The notes under the pieces were generated by a model, which was not told the DNA's origin, ran no database searches, and saw nothing but the letters and a program-made list of their open reading frames with translations. Made by a program: the position numbers and the translations under genes. A stretch of 64,000 bases of DNA from Novosphingobium sp. RL4 (lineage in GTDB: Bacteria > Pseudomonadota > Alphaproteobacteria > Sphingomonadales > Sphingomonadaceae): assembly GCF_035658495.1 (NCBI RefSeq), contig NZ_CP141944.1, forward strand, positions 248,001 to 312,000. Direction: 5' to 3'. Below, one piece after another: positions 53,424-63,184 of the stretch. Position 1 is the first letter of the stretch, and each line of letters opens with the position of its first letter.

Positions 53424-54843
53424 CGCGGCTTTCGCCCTCATCGCGAAGCAACGCGGGGCGCAGCGCATCATGGCACTGTCCCCCGCCGCGCTTTCGCTCG
53501 GCCTTTCGGCGGGGATGATGCTGGCCGACGCCCGCGCGCAGGAACCCGACCTTGTCGCGCTGGAGCATCGCCCCGAAGCGGACAATGCCCTGCTGCTGCG
53601 CGTGGTCGAGGCCTGCGAGCGTTACACGCCGATGGTCGCCCCCGATGGCGAGGACGCAATGGTGCTAGACCTCACCGGCTGCTTCGACAGTCTGGAAATG
53701 GACGAAACCGGCGTGCGGAACGATCTCGTAACCCGCCTCTCCCGGCTGGGTCTGCGCGCACTGGCCGCCTCAGCCGCAACCCCGGATGCGGCGCTCGCGC
53801 TCGCCCGCTTCGGCAAGAGCAGCTTGCGCGAACTGCCGGTGAGCGCGCTCGCCCTGGGAGAAGACGCCCACCTCGCCCTGCGACGGGCGGGGCTGCGCAC
53901 TGTCGGACAACTCGCGGACCGCCCCCGCGCGCCTCTCGCCGCCCGGTTCGGCAAGGCCATGTCGATCGCGCTCGCCCGCCTGCTGGAGGAGCAGGATCGG
54001 CGCATCACCCCGCACCGCACCCTGCCCCCGATCTGGGTGGAGCAGCGTTTCGCCGAACCGATGGCAACGGTCAAACCCCTGCTCGGCGTGATCGAATGGC
54101 TGGCCGGACAGGCGCGGGATCTGCTCGTCGCGCGCGGACGCGGGGGGCGCCGCTACGAAGTCTCCCTGTTTCGCACCGACGGTCATATCGCCCGGCTGGC
54201 GGTAGACAGCGGCTTGCCCCTGCGCGAACCTGCCGATGTCGTGCGGCTGTTTCGCGAACGCATCGAATCGCTGGCCGATCCGCTCGATCCGGGATTCGGC
54301 TACGACCTGCTGCGCCTTTCCGTTCCGCTGCATGAAGACGTATCGGAGGGACAGGTTCGGCTGGATGAAGAGACCTCCGGCAAGCCGGACCTCGCCCCCT
54401 TGCTGGACCGCTTGCAGGTACGCTTCGGGGCCGAATGCCTTCACCGCTTCGCCCCGCGCGATGAACATTTGCCGGAATATGCAGACCGCCTCGTACCCGC
54501 CGCTTCGGCCCCACAATCCTGGCCCCAGCCGGAAGTGGGCGAACCGCCCCTGCGCCCGCTGTTCCTGTTCGACCCGCCCCAGCCTGTCACCGTCCTGGCC
54601 GAAGTGCCCGACGGCCCCCCGCGCCGGTTCGGCTGGCAGGGCCGGCAACACCGGGTCGTGCGGCAGGAAGGTCCGGAGCGCCTCGCCTATCCCTGGTGGA
54701 AGACGGTCGAGGCCACAGGCCCCACCCGCGACTACTATCGGATAGAGGACGAGGACGGCCGCCGCTTCTGGCTGTTCCGCCACGGCCTTTACGGCAGCGA
54801 GAAGACCGATCCCCGCTGGTATCTGCACGGCGTCTTCGCATGA
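53293..54843 (+). CDS. imuB: ImuB, Y-family polymerase-like mutasome hub
   Basis: Inactive Y-family polymerase homologue that links ImuA, DnaE2 and the beta clamp in translesion synthesis. 516 aa from GTG 53293. The fold is visible in RRYLAIYLPFLPSER, QRIMALSPAALSLGLSAGMML and DGEDAMVLDLTGC, but the acidic catalytic residues of an active DinB/UmuC (such as the SxDE motif) are missing, as expected for ImuB. It is expressed after imuA, which it overlaps by 131 bases, and its stop overlaps the dnaE2 ATG. Confidence 0.9.
   Translation: MSEAPSEHRYLAERRYLAARRYLAIYLPFLPSERAMREGAAPPDAAFALIAKQRGAQRIMALSPAALSLGLSAGMMLADARAQEPDLVALEHRPEADNALLLRVVEACERYTPMVAPDGEDAMVLDLTGCFDSLEMDETGVRNDLVTRLSRLGLRALAASAATPDAALALARFGKSSLRELPVSALALGEDAHLALRRAGLRTVGQLADRPRAPLAARFGKAMSIALARLLEEQDRRITPHRTLPPIWVEQRFAEPMATVKPLLGVIEWLAGQARDLLVARGRGGRRYEVSLFRTDGHIARLAVDSGLPLREPADVVRLFRERIESLADPLDPGFGYDLLRLSVPLHEDVSEGQVRLDEETSGKPDLAPLLDRLQVRFGAECLHRFAPRDEHLPEYADRLVPAASAPQSWPQPEVGEPPLRPLFLFDPPQPVTVLAEVPDGPPRRFGWQGRQHRVVRQEGPERLAYPWWKTVEATGPTRDYYRIEDEDGRRFWLFRHGLYGSEKTDPRWYLHGVFA
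53317..53370 (+). repeat. Three 18-base tandem repeats at the imuA/imuB overlap
   Basis: Units at 53317, 53335 and 53353 begin CGATAC, CGATAC and CGCTAT, and encode the repeated RYLAE/RYLAA/RYLAI near the ImuB N terminus. The same DNA is read in another frame as the ImuA C terminus (PIPGRAPILGRPP). The second and third units have diverged at several bases. Confidence 0.8.
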
Positions 54844-57800
54844 GTGCGGACACGCCGCCTTATGTCGAATTCGCCACGACGACGGCCTATTCGTTCCTGC
54901 GCGGCGCCAGCACACCGGGTGAGATGGCGCTCTGGGCCATGGCCCTCGGCCACCCCGGTATCGGCATCGCCGATCGTAATACCGTGTCCGGCGTCGCCCG
55001 CGCCCTCGCCGCGCTGCGCAAGTTCGCGGAAAAAGCCGAGGCGGAGGGCGAGACCCTGCCCGATTTCCGCCTCATGGTAGGCGCAAGGCTGGTCTTTGCC
55101 GACGACACGCCAGAAATCCTCGCTTATCCGACCACCCGCTACGGCTGGGGCCGCCTGACTCGCCTGCTCACCACTGGCAACTTGCGCACGACCAAGGGAA
55201 ACTGCGTACTGCACCTCGACGACCTGCTCGCCTTCCTGGAGGACATGCAACTGATCGTCGCCACGCCCGCCTCAGACGACCTCTTGCGCCGACTCTGGGA
55301 TGCAGCCCCCGGCAAGGTGTGGCTGGGTGCGACGATGCTGCGGCAAGGCCGCGACGCCCGCCGCTTAATGGCCCTGCGCGAACAGGCCGCCATGACCGGC
55401 GTGCCGCTGATCGCCATCAACGACGCGCAATACGACAAGCCAGAGAACCGCCCCCTCCACGACGTCATGACCGCGATCCGCGAGAAAACCACGGTGCAGG
55501 CCGCCGGCCGCCGCCTCGCCGCCAATGCCGAACGGCACCTGAAACCCGCTGCCGAAATGGCACGCCTCTTCGCCGCCGCCCCCGAAGCGATCGCCGCCAC
55601 CCAGGACTTCATGAACGGCATCGCGTTCAAGCTCGACGACTTGCGTTACCAATATCCGCACGAGCCGGTGCCCTATGGCTATACCGCGCAAGGCTGGCTG
55701 ACCGAACTTGTCTGGAGCCGGGCAAGCGACCTCTATCCGCAAGGCACTCCCGACAAGCTGACCGGGCTGCTCGCCGGGGAACTGGAGATCATCGGGAAGC
55801 AGCAGTACGCCGCCTACTTCCTCACCGTCCACGATATCGTCCAATGGGCGCAAGGGCAGGGCATCCTCTGCCAGGGGCGCGGCTCGGCGGCCAATTCCGC
55901 TGTCTGCTTCATCCTCGGGGTCACAGCCGTCGATCCCGTGAAACACAGCCTCCTGTTCTCCCGCTTCATCTCCACCGAGCGCAAGGAACCGCCGGATATC
56001 GACGTCGATTTCGAGCACGAGCGACGTGAAGAGGTGATGCAGTACATCTACAAGCGCTACGGCCGGGACCGCGCCGGGATCGCCGCCACGGTGATCCACT
56101 ACCGCTCGCGCAGCGCCGCCCGCGACACCGGCAAGGCGCTGGGCCTGAGCGAGGACGTAACCGCCCGTCTCGCCAGCACTGTCTGGGGCAGCTACGCCGC
56201 CAAATACGATCGGAACCGCTGCCTCGAAGCCGGACTTGACCCCGACAACCCGACGATCGCGCGGGTCAATCGCTTCACCGAAGCGATTCTGGAGTTCCCC
56301 CGCCACCTTTCCCAGCATGTCGGCGGTTTCGTCCTGACTCAGGACCGGCTCGACGAGACCGTGCCGATCCACAACGCCGCCATGGAAGACCGCACCTTCA
56401 TAGAATGGGATAAGGACGACATCGACACGCTCGGCCTGATGAAGGTCGATATCCTGGCGCTCGGCATGCTGACCTGCATCGGCAAGGCTTTCGCGATGAT
56501 CGAGACTCACATCGGCCGCCAGTATCAGCTGAACTCGGTGCCGGGTGACGAGGAAGACCAGAGGAACAACCCACCCCATGTCCGCGCCGTCTACGAGATG
56601 CTCCAGCGCGGCGACAGCATCGGCGTCTTCCAGGTCGAGAGCCGCGCCCAGATGAACATGTTGCCCCGGCTGAAACCGGAGAATTTCTACGATCTGGTCA
56701 TTCAGGTCGCCATCGTTCGGCCCGGCCCGATTCAGGGGGACATGGTCCATCCCTATCTGCGCCGCAGGCAAGGGATCGAGAAGGTGGAATTTCCTTCTCC
56801 CGCCCCGCCGCATGACCCCAGGGAACTCCACGAGGTGCTAGGCAAGACACTGGGCGTTCCCCTGTTCCAGGAACAGGCGATGAGGCTGGCCATCACCGCC
56901 GCGAACTTCTCCGATGCCGAAGCCAACCAGCTCCGCCGCGCCATGGCGACTTTCCGCAATCTCGGCACCATCGACTCCCTGCGCGGCAAAATGGTCGGCG
57001 GGATGATCGCACGCGGATACCAGCAGGACTTCGCCGAGCGCTGCTTCAGGCAGATCGAGGGTTTCGGCAGTTATGGCTTCCCGGAAAGCCATGCCCTCGC
57101 CTTCGCGCGGCTGGTGTGGGTCTCGGCCTATATCAAACACCACTACCCGGCCGTTTTCGCCGCAGCCTTGCTCAATTCGCAGCCCATGGGCTTCTACGCC
57201 CCGGCCCAGATCGTGCGCTGCGCACATGAGCACGGCGTGGAAGTCCGCCCCGTCGATGCGAACCACAGCGAATGGGATTGCACGCTGGAGCGGAATGCGA
57301 AAGGCAAACTCGCGCTGCGGCTGGGCCTGCGCCAGATCAGCGGATTTCGCGAGGATTGGGCCGACGGTATCAAGGCGCACCGCCCTTACACCAACCTCGA
57401 AGACCTCGCCCGGCGTGCCGGCCTGCCCCAGCGTGCGCTCAACCTTCTGGCCGATGCCGATGCCTTGCGATCGATCGGTCTGGACCGGCGTGAAGGCCTG
57501 TGGGAAGCGCGCCGCACACCTACCGGAGAGTTGCCGCTTTTCGCCGCCGCCCGCGCCCGCGAACTGGGTGAGGAGCCGCCTGCGGCCCTGCCCGCCATGC
57601 CGCTTTCCGAACAGGTCGCGGCCGACTACCAGACGACGCGCCTCTCGCTGAAGGCCCATCCGATGAGCTTCCTGCGCCCGTTCTTCGCGGCAGAAGGCGT
57701 ACTGAGATGCACTGAACTGGCACAGAAGAAGGGCAAGCACGTCAAAGTCGCCGGAGTCGTGCTGGTTCGTCAGCGTCCTGGAGAGGGCAATGCGATCTTC

Positions 57801-58097
57801 GTCACGCTGGAGGATGAAGAAGGGATCGCCAACGTGGTGATCTGGGCCCGGCTGTTCGAAACCTATCGCCGCGAAGTCATGGCCGCGCGGCTCATGGTAG
57901 TGGAGGGTATCGTCCAGGTCAGCCCCGAAGGCGTCGTCCACCTCATGGCCCAGCGCATCCACGATCGCTCCGCGGAACTGGCCCGGCTGTCGGAAGTTCA
58001 CGAAACCGACCCGCCACTCTCGCGCGCCGATGAGGTGGTGCGCCCGCAGCATCCGCGCAATGTGCGAATCCTGCCGCGATCACGCGACTTTCACTGA
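54840..58097 (+). CDS. dnaE2: Error-prone DNA polymerase DnaE2 (ImuC)
   Basis: C-family polymerase that performs SOS-induced translesion synthesis with ImuA and ImuB. 1085 aa. The N-terminal PHP domain opens [17 protein letters not shown] and continues ADRNTVSGV; the catalytic aspartates are in [24 protein letters not shown] and [14 protein letters not shown] [14 protein letters not shown] blocks follow, and an OB-fold lies near the C terminus ([14 protein letters not shown]). ATG 54840 overlaps the imuB stop by 4 bases. Confidence 0.96.
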   Translation: MSADTPPYVEFATTTAYSFLRGASTPGEMALWAMALGHPGIGIADRNTVSGVARALAALRKFAEKAEAEGETLPDFRLMVGARLVFADDTPEILAYPTTRYGWGRLTRLLTTGNLRTTKGNCVLHLDDLLAFLEDMQLIVATPASDDLLRRLWDAAPGKVWLGATMLRQGRDARRLMALREQAAMTGVPLIAINDAQYDKPENRPLHDVMTAIREKTTVQAAGRRLAANAERHLKPAAEMARLFAAAPEAIAATQDFMNGIAFKLDDLRYQYPHEPVPYGYTAQGWLTELVWSRASDLYPQGTPDKLTGLLAGELEIIGKQQYAAYFLTVHDIVQWAQGQGILCQGRGSAANSAVCFILGVTAVDPVKHSLLFSRFISTERKEPPDIDVDFEHERREEVMQYIYKRYGRDRAGIAATVIHYRSRSAARDTGKALGLSEDVTARLASTVWGSYAAKYDRNRCLEAGLDPDNPTIARVNRFTEAILEFPRHLSQHVGGFVLTQDRLDETVPIHNAAMEDRTFIEWDKDDIDTLGLMKVDILALGMLTCIGKAFAMIETHIGRQYQLNSVPGDEEDQRNNPPHVRAVYEMLQRGDSIGVFQVESRAQMNMLPRLKPENFYDLVIQVAIVRPGPIQGDMVHPYLRRRQGIEKVEFPSPAPPHDPRELHEVLGKTLGVPLFQEQAMRLAITAANFSDAEANQLRRAMATFRNLGTIDSLRGKMVGGMIARGYQQDFAERCFRQIEGFGSYGFPESHALAFARLVWVSAYIKHHYPAVFAAALLNSQPMGFYAPAQIVRCAHEHGVEVRPVDANHSEWDCTLERNAKGKLALRLGLRQISGFREDWADGIKAHRPYTNLEDLARRAGLPQRALNLLADADALRSIGLDRREGLWEARRTPTGELPLFAAARARELGEEPPAALPAMPLSEQVAADYQTTRLSLKAHPMSFLRPFFAAEGVLRCTELAQKKGKHVKVAGVVLVRQRPGEGNAIFVTLEDEEGIANVVIWARLFETYRREVMAARLMVVEGIVQVSPEGVVHLMAQRIHDRSAELARLSEVHETDPPLSRADEVVRPQHPRNVRILPRSRDFH

Positions 58098-58114
58098 ACC
58101 GTCGATGGAGGAAA

Positions 58115-58191
<77 letters not shown>

Positions 58192-58321
58192 AGTGCTGGG
58201 GCGACTAGCAGAGCCTGCGGAGGACTACCAGCGCCAAATCAATCCATATCGTCATGGGCTTGGGAAAACATGGGGACGGATATCCCTCCGCCCCGCGCAT
58301 ACCCGCAGGGATCGCTTGAAA

Positions 58322-58336
58322 GTTCCCTCTATGTTC
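58322..58336 (+). promoter_or_regulatory. LexA box of mmcB
   Basis: GTTC-N7-GTTC is a perfect alphaproteobacterial SOS box lying 13 bases upstream of the mmcB ATG. No other gene is near enough to be its main target, since tRNA-Arg reads the other way. Confidence 0.9.
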
Positions 58337-58349
58337 TTATGATGAAGGC

Positions 58350-58850
58350 ATGGCCGACGCTGATTCCCCCCTCGCACCGCCGCTGACTTCGTTCGTTGCC
58401 AACGACGTCGCACGCGGAATCGGGCGACTTTTCGCCCGCAACGATATCTGGTGCCTGTCGGAAATGCCGCTGCGCTGCGGGCGCCGGGCGGATCTCATGG
58501 GGATCGACGCCAAGGGCCATGTCATCATCGTCGAGATAAAGGTATCCCGCGCCGACCTGCTCGGCGACGGGAAGTGGACCGACTATCTCGACTATTGCGA
58601 CCGTTTCTACTGGGGCCTGCCGCCCTCGATCGACCGTGCGCCGCTGGAAACCGAGGCTTTTCTGCCGGAGCAATGCGGCGTGATCGTGGCCGACGGTTAT
58701 GACGCGGAAATCCTGCGCCCTGCCCCGCTGCGCCAGCTTGCCGCCGCCCGTCGCAAGGTGGAGACGGAGAGGCTCGCGCGCGCATCGCTCCGGCGACTCG
58801 TCACGCTCGGTGATCCGCAGACGCTCAAATGGGGGAACGAGACGGCGTGA
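58350..58850 (+). CDS. mmcB: MmcB-family DNA repair protein
   Basis: A 166-aa PD-(D/E)XK-like protein of the MmcB family; in Caulobacter mmcB is SOS-regulated and needed for mitomycin C resistance. Key residues are in [29 protein letters not shown], which supply the Asp and the E-x-K of the nuclease-like core, followed by [17 protein letters not shown]. It has its own LexA box directly upstream, agreeing with the imuA box nearby. Confidence 0.92.
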   Translation: MADADSPLAPPLTSFVANDVARGIGRLFARNDIWCLSEMPLRCGRRADLMGIDAKGHVIIVEIKVSRADLLGDGKWTDYLDYCDRFYWGLPPSIDRAPLETEAFLPEQCGVIVADGYDAEILRPAPLRQLAAARRKVETERLARASLRRLVTLGDPQTLKWGNETA

Positions 58851-58878
58851 AAATGCAGGGCCTCACGGCCCCGCATTT
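58851..58878. terminator. Hairpin between mmcB and the LytTR regulator gene
   Basis: A stem of 11 pairs with one mismatch (AAATGC.GGGCC against GGCCC.GCATTT) and a TCAC loop sits right after the mmcB stop, between convergent genes. A/T ends on both sides suit bidirectional termination. Confidence 0.6.
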
Positions 58879-58905
58879 CCCGAATTCGAAAGCGGCGCTA
58901 CCGGC

Positions 58906-59703
58906 TCAGTGAACGAAGCGCGCGATGACGTCGCGGTAGGAACGGCTGACTTTCACCTGCGCGCCCGAATCGAGCACGAGGAAGCATTCGCCGTTGGTGT
59001 GCGGCTTGACCTGGCGAACCTGGTTGAGGTTGACGATGGTCGAGCGGTGAACGCGCTGGAACACGCGCGGGTCCAGGCGGCGTTCGAGATCCTTCATCGT
59101 TTCGCGCAGGATCAGCGAATTGTCGGCAGTGCGGATGCACATGTAATCGCCGGCCGCTTCGATATGCTCGATCGAATCGACATCGATGCGGAAGATCTGG
59201 CCGCGATCCTTGATGTTGATGAGCTTCTCGTAGCGGTCCGCGTTGGGATCGGCTTCCTCGGGGATGTGATCGATCGCATCGGGCGCCACTTCGGCCAGCA
59301 CCGTCTTGAGCTTTTCCGCCTCGTCCGACGAACGCTTCTCGGCAAGGCGCTGGCGCACGCGGGCGAGGGTATCGTCGAGCTTGGTCTCGTCCACCGGCTT
59401 CATCAGGTAGTTCACCGCGTTCGCCTCGAAGGCGCGGACGGCATGTTCCTGATAGGCGGTGACGAAGACGAACAGCGGCGGTTCGATCTCCATGACCCCC
59501 TTCACCACCGAGAACCCGTCGAAACCGGGCATCTGGATGTCGAGGAAGACGAGGTCAGGCTTTTCGGTCTTGATCTTGCGGATGGCCTCGCGGCCGTTCG
59601 AGCAGGTGTCGATGATCTCGACATCAGGATACTTCTCCAGACGAAGCTGAAGGCCCTGGATGGCGAGTTTCTCGTCGTCGACGAGGATCGTGCGAATGGT
59701 CAT
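58906..59703 (-). CDS. LytTR-family response regulator
   Basis: Two-component regulator of 265 aa. The receiver domain has acidic residues ILVDDE, phospho-acceptor Asp55 in LVFLDIQMPG, and the conserved Lys in YLMKPVDE. A variable linker (about 115-160) leads to the LytTR DNA-binding domain (about 165-262) with VHRSTIVNLNQVRQVKP and SRSYRD. It lies 46 bases after a LytS-type kinase gene, so the two are a pair. Target genes are unknown. Confidence 0.93.
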   Translation of the reverse strand: MTIRTILVDDEKLAIQGLQLRLEKYPDVEIIDTCSNGREAIRKIKTEKPDLVFLDIQMPGFDGFSVVKGVMEIEPPLFVFVTAYQEHAVRAFEANAVNYLMKPVDETKLDDTLARVRQRLAEKRSSDEAEKLKTVLAEVAPDAIDHIPEEADPNADRYEKLINIKDRGQIFRIDVDSIEHIEAAGDYMCIRTADNSLILRETMKDLERRLDPRVFQRVHRSTIVNLNQVRQVKPHTNGECFLVLDSGAQVKVSRSYRDVIARFVH

Positions 59704-59749
59704 CAGTTACTTTCTCCGGCCCGGCTAACGCACGTGGGCCAAATATGTT

Positions 59750-60913
59750 TCATCGCGCGGCGAAAACAGGCTGCCGCGGCTGCTCGATCATGTCTTCCGG
59801 GGTGGGTTGGCGCTCGGCGGGAAGTTCGATGAGCACCGCGAAGCCGCCCTCGATCGGTTCGATCGTCTCGAAACGGTGGTGTTCACCATAGGCTTGCGAA
59901 AGGCGGTCGCGAATGTTCGCCAGGCCAACGCCGGTGGAGACCGGCTCCCCTCCATCGTAAGTCATGCCCGACAACCTGTTGTCCGTCGTCGGACTTTGCA
60001 AGCCCGGCCCGGTGTCCGAGACGGTGATGCGAAGCATCGGCCCGACGAGTTGCGTGGTGATGGTGATCTCAGCCCCGGATTCCTGCGGAGTCACGGCATA
60101 TTTGATCGAATTTTCCACCAACGGCTGAAGCAGCAGCGAAGGCAGCAGGCAGGTTTCGGTTTCCGGATCGATATGGAAGGTGGTGCGCAGCCGTTCCTCG
60201 AATCGCATGAGTTCGATGTCGAGGTAGAGTTCAAGCGTCTCCACCTCGGTTGCCACGGTAACACGAGCCGAGGGCTTGTTCACCAGAGTATAGCGCAGGA
60301 ACGACGAAAGGCGGCTGAGCATGGCATTGGCCGGCTCGGTCTGCTTGAGCAGGACCAGCGTGGAAATCGAGTTCAGCGTGTTGAACAGGAAGTGCGGATT
60401 GAGCTGGTAACGCAGCATCGCAAGCTGGGCCTGCGTTGCCTGGTTCTCCAGCCGGATCATCTGGTCGTTCTGCTCTTCCACCTGAAGGTAGAAATTGATC
60501 GCGTAGTAAAGCGCCGACCATGCCCCCAGCAGCGTCGCGTCGAGGTAGAACACCCCGAGGAACAACTGGGTGAAGCTCGCATCGCTGTCCGTTCGGTAGA
60601 GCGAGATCACCCAGGCATCGATGAAGGCGTGCAGGCCCACCGCAAACGGCAGGATCAGCGCGGTCAGCCCCCAGGTCACCAGCGCGCGCCGCGTTATCAG
60701 CGTGCGATAGACCACCGACAGCACCAGCGAGATCGAGAAGCCAGTGATCGTCGCGATCAGCACCAGCACCAGCGAGGTCAAAGGCTGGGAATTGGCGATC
60801 GTGGACATCGTGCGGAGCAGCATGGCGCCACCCCACCCGACGAACTGGAGACGCCAGAAGGCCTTGTCCTTGTTGGCGAAGAAGGGGATCGGTTGGATCG
60901 GCAGCACGCTCAT
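59750..60913 (-). CDS. LytS-type sensor histidine kinase
   Basis: Membrane kinase of 387 aa. Four hydrophobic helices cover about residues 25-140. The His_kinase domain (PF06580) has its phospho-acceptor His174 in YQLNPHFLFNTLNSI, and the ATPase part has LLQPLVENSIKYA, SDTGPG and GVGLANIRDRL. There is no separate periplasmic sensor domain, so the signal is probably sensed in the membrane. It partners with the downstream LytTR regulator. Confidence 0.92.
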   Translation of the reverse strand: MSVLPIQPIPFFANKDKAFWRLQFVGWGGAMLLRTMSTIANSQPLTSLVLVLIATITGFSISLVLSVVYRTLITRRALVTWGLTALILPFAVGLHAFIDAWVISLYRTDSDASFTQLFLGVFYLDATLLGAWSALYYAINFYLQVEEQNDQMIRLENQATQAQLAMLRYQLNPHFLFNTLNSISTLVLLKQTEPANAMLSRLSSFLRYTLVNKPSARVTVATEVETLELYLDIELMRFEERLRTTFHIDPETETCLLPSLLLQPLVENSIKYAVTPQESGAEITITTQLVGPMLRITVSDTGPGLQSPTTDNRLSGMTYDGGEPVSTGVGLANIRDRLSQAYGEHHRFETIEPIEGGFAVLIELPAERQPTPEDMIEQPRQPVFAAR

Positions 60914-60977
60914 GCACGCTTCCTAGCCGAAATCGGTGCCGGGCGGAAACTGCCGAAAATGCGGAAAGACTCCTTCC

Positions 60978-61676
60978 TCAACCGCCGCGTGCTTCGGACA
61001 CCGCATCCGATAGCTGGTCCACGCCGACCGCGCCGGAAATCAGCCGCTCACCCGCGACCCAGCTCGGCGTGCCGCTGAAGCCCAGCCGGCTGGCGATTTC
61101 GAGGTTGCGCGAAAGCTCCTGCTCCACCGCCGGGCCGGCCGCGACCTTGCGGGCGCGCTCCAGGTCGAGTCCGGCCTGCCGGGCGGCGGCCTCGATGCTC
61201 TGCGCATCGACCTGCCCCATGGCGAACATGGCATCGTGGAACTGCGAATACTTGCCCTGCTCGGCGGCGGCGAGCGCCATCTTCGCGGCAGCCGGACTTT
61301 CCGGCCCGATGATCGGCAGTTCGCGCACGACGATGCGCAGGTCCGGGTTCTTCTTCAGGAGCTGGGCCACGTCGGGCAGGCTGCGGCGGCAGTAACCGCA
61401 GGCATAGTCCGTGAATTCGACCAGCGTCACCTTGCCTTGCGGATTGCCCAGCACCGCGCCGGGGAACGGCGTCTCCACGTTCTGGCGCACGCCGGCAAGT
61501 TGCTGGCTGGCCTGCTTGCGCTGCAGATTCTCCATCGCCTGCGGCAGGATTTCGGGATGTTCGAGGATATAGTCGTGAACGATCTTCTCGATCGCCGGGC
61601 GGCCGCCGAACCAACCGCCCACGCCGACCAGAGCGACGCATCCTGCGATCACTGCGAATTTCGTGCCACTACCCAT
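60978..61676 (-). CDS. DsbA-family thiol oxidoreductase (ScsC/BdbD-like)
   Basis: Periplasmic thioredoxin-fold protein of 232 aa. An N-terminal signal or anchor (FAVIAGCVALVGVGGWFGG) is followed by a helical N-terminal extension (HDYILEHPEILPQAMENLQ). The active site is CGYC at residues 93-96 after VTLVEFTDYA, and the cis-Pro is in FSGTPSWV. The extension is typical of ScsC-like proteins. ATG 61676 is the start; it follows the M48 peptidase gene by 37 bases and is probably cotranscribed. Confidence 0.9.
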   Translation of the reverse strand: MGSGTKFAVIAGCVALVGVGGWFGGRPAIEKIVHDYILEHPEILPQAMENLQRKQASQQLAGVRQNVETPFPGAVLGNPQGKVTLVEFTDYACGYCRRSLPDVAQLLKKNPDLRIVVRELPIIGPESPAAAKMALAAAEQGKYSQFHDAMFAMGQVDAQSIEAAARQAGLDLERARKVAAGPAVEQELSRNLEIASRLGFSGTPSWVAGERLISGAVGVDQLSDAVSEARGG

Positions 61677-61713
61677 TTGTCTTTTCCAGAATCCCGTAAT
61701 GTGTCCAGCCGCC

Positions 61714-63075
61714 CTAGCGGCGCTTCCTGGAACGTTCCAGTTCGGCGCGCGCCTGCATCTCGATATCCTGCGCGCGCAGCCAGTCCGGCGAGCCTGTAGG
61801 CAGGCCGGTTTCGGCCGCCTGCGCATTCATCAGCGCGGCATCCATCTGGCCCGTCAGCGATTGCTGTTCCGCGCTGGCGAGCCGGGCGCGCGGCATATCG
61901 CCGTTGGCGGCATAGATGGTGCCGAGCTGGTACCATGTGAACGGGTTCTCCCGGTCGCGCGCCACCGCGTTCTTCAGCACCGACTGCGCCTCGGCGAAAT
62001 GGGCCGGGTCTTCGGTGGCGATCAGGGCGTGGCCGAACAGCGTGGCGATCAGCGGCTGGTAGCCGGTCAGTTCGGTCGCCTTGCGCAGCGGCACCAGGGC
62101 CTCCGCCGCCTGGCCCGATTCGAGCAGCACCTGCCCCTTCAGTTCCAGGAAATAGGGATCGTCGGGATCGACCATCAGCAAGGCATCGGTCTCGGCGCGG
62201 GCGCGATCGAGCTGCGACTGGCGGTGATAGGCATAGGCGCGGGCGTAATGCGCGGGCACCGAATTGTCCGTCTCGGGATAGACGCGCAGCACGTCGCGCG
62301 GCTCGGCCAGATAGCCGAACAGCTTGGCCTTCATCCGCACGAAGCGCTGTTGCAGCTTGGCATCGTCCGGCTTGGACCAGGCCGGGTCCTTTTCGTAGAC
62401 GTCCTGCAAGGTCTGGATGCGGTCGCCGGTGAGGGGGTGCGTGGAGTAGAACTCGTCACCGTCCTGCGCCCGGTAGCCGTAGCGGAACTCGAGGTTCTGG
62501 AGCTTCTTGAAGAATTCCACCGAACCGCGCCCGCTGATGCCCGCCGTGGACAGGTATTGCGCGCCCGCCGCATCCGCCGAGGCCTCCTGCGAGCGGCTAT
62601 AGGCGAGGTACTTGCCCATGGCCGCCTGCTGGCCCGCCATGATGACGCCCATCGCCGCTTCGCCGCCGCCCACGGCCGCGGCCGCCGCGCCCAGCAGGAG
62701 CGAGAGAATCGAGATATTGGTGGCCGGCTGCGCGCCCTGGTTCAGCACGGCGTGGCCGCCGGTGACATGGCCCAGTTCGTGCGCGATCACGCCCTGCACT
62801 TCGGCGGCGGTATCGGCCTGGTTGATGAGCCCGCTGTTGACGTAGACCGCCTGCCCGCCCGCCACGAAGGCGTTCACCGAGGAATCGTTGACGAGGACGA
62901 TATCGACATGGCCGGGATCGAGCCCCGCCGCCGTGATGAGCGGTCGCGACATGTCCTTGAGCAGGGCTTCTGTTTCCGCGTCGCGCAGGATCGACTGTGC
63001 GCTTGCCGGCGCGGCGGACCAGCCGAGCAGCGCCAGGGAACTCAGGACGAGTGCGGCAATTCGCGCGAAGGGCAT
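61714..63075 (-). CDS. M48-family metallopeptidase with TPR region (BepA-like)
   Basis: Secreted zinc peptidase and chaperone-like factor for outer-membrane proteins, 453 aa. The signal peptide ends at ASAQS (about residue 27). The catalytic motif is HELGH (99-103) with the third ligand in the SQEASADAAG segment. TPR-like helices fill about residues 280-430 (HYARAYAYHRQSQLDRARAE, PFTWYQLGTIYAANGD). It is upstream of the DsbA-like gene, and the two may both serve envelope protein quality control. Confidence 0.92.
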   Translation of the reverse strand: MPFARIAALVLSSLALLGWSAAPASAQSILRDAETEALLKDMSRPLITAAGLDPGHVDIVLVNDSSVNAFVAGGQAVYVNSGLINQADTAAEVQGVIAHELGHVTGGHAVLNQGAQPATNISILSLLLGAAAAAVGGGEAAMGVIMAGQQAAMGKYLAYSRSQEASADAAGAQYLSTAGISGRGSVEFFKKLQNLEFRYGYRAQDGDEFYSTHPLTGDRIQTLQDVYEKDPAWSKPDDAKLQQRFVRMKAKLFGYLAEPRDVLRVYPETDNSVPAHYARAYAYHRQSQLDRARAETDALLMVDPDDPYFLELKGQVLLESGQAAEALVPLRKATELTGYQPLIATLFGHALIATEDPAHFAEAQSVLKNAVARDRENPFTWYQLGTIYAANGDMPRARLASAEQQSLTGQMDAALMNAQAAETGLPTGSPDWLRAQDIEMQARAELERSRKRR

Positions 63076-63184
63076 GCTCTCTCTTGGGGCTTTGCGGCCT
63101 GAACCGGTGCTGAAGCGGCGCGTCTCGCGCTTGGCCGCAGCCTAGCGGCGCGCCTCGCCGTTGCAAGGCGCGATCGCGCGCCGT

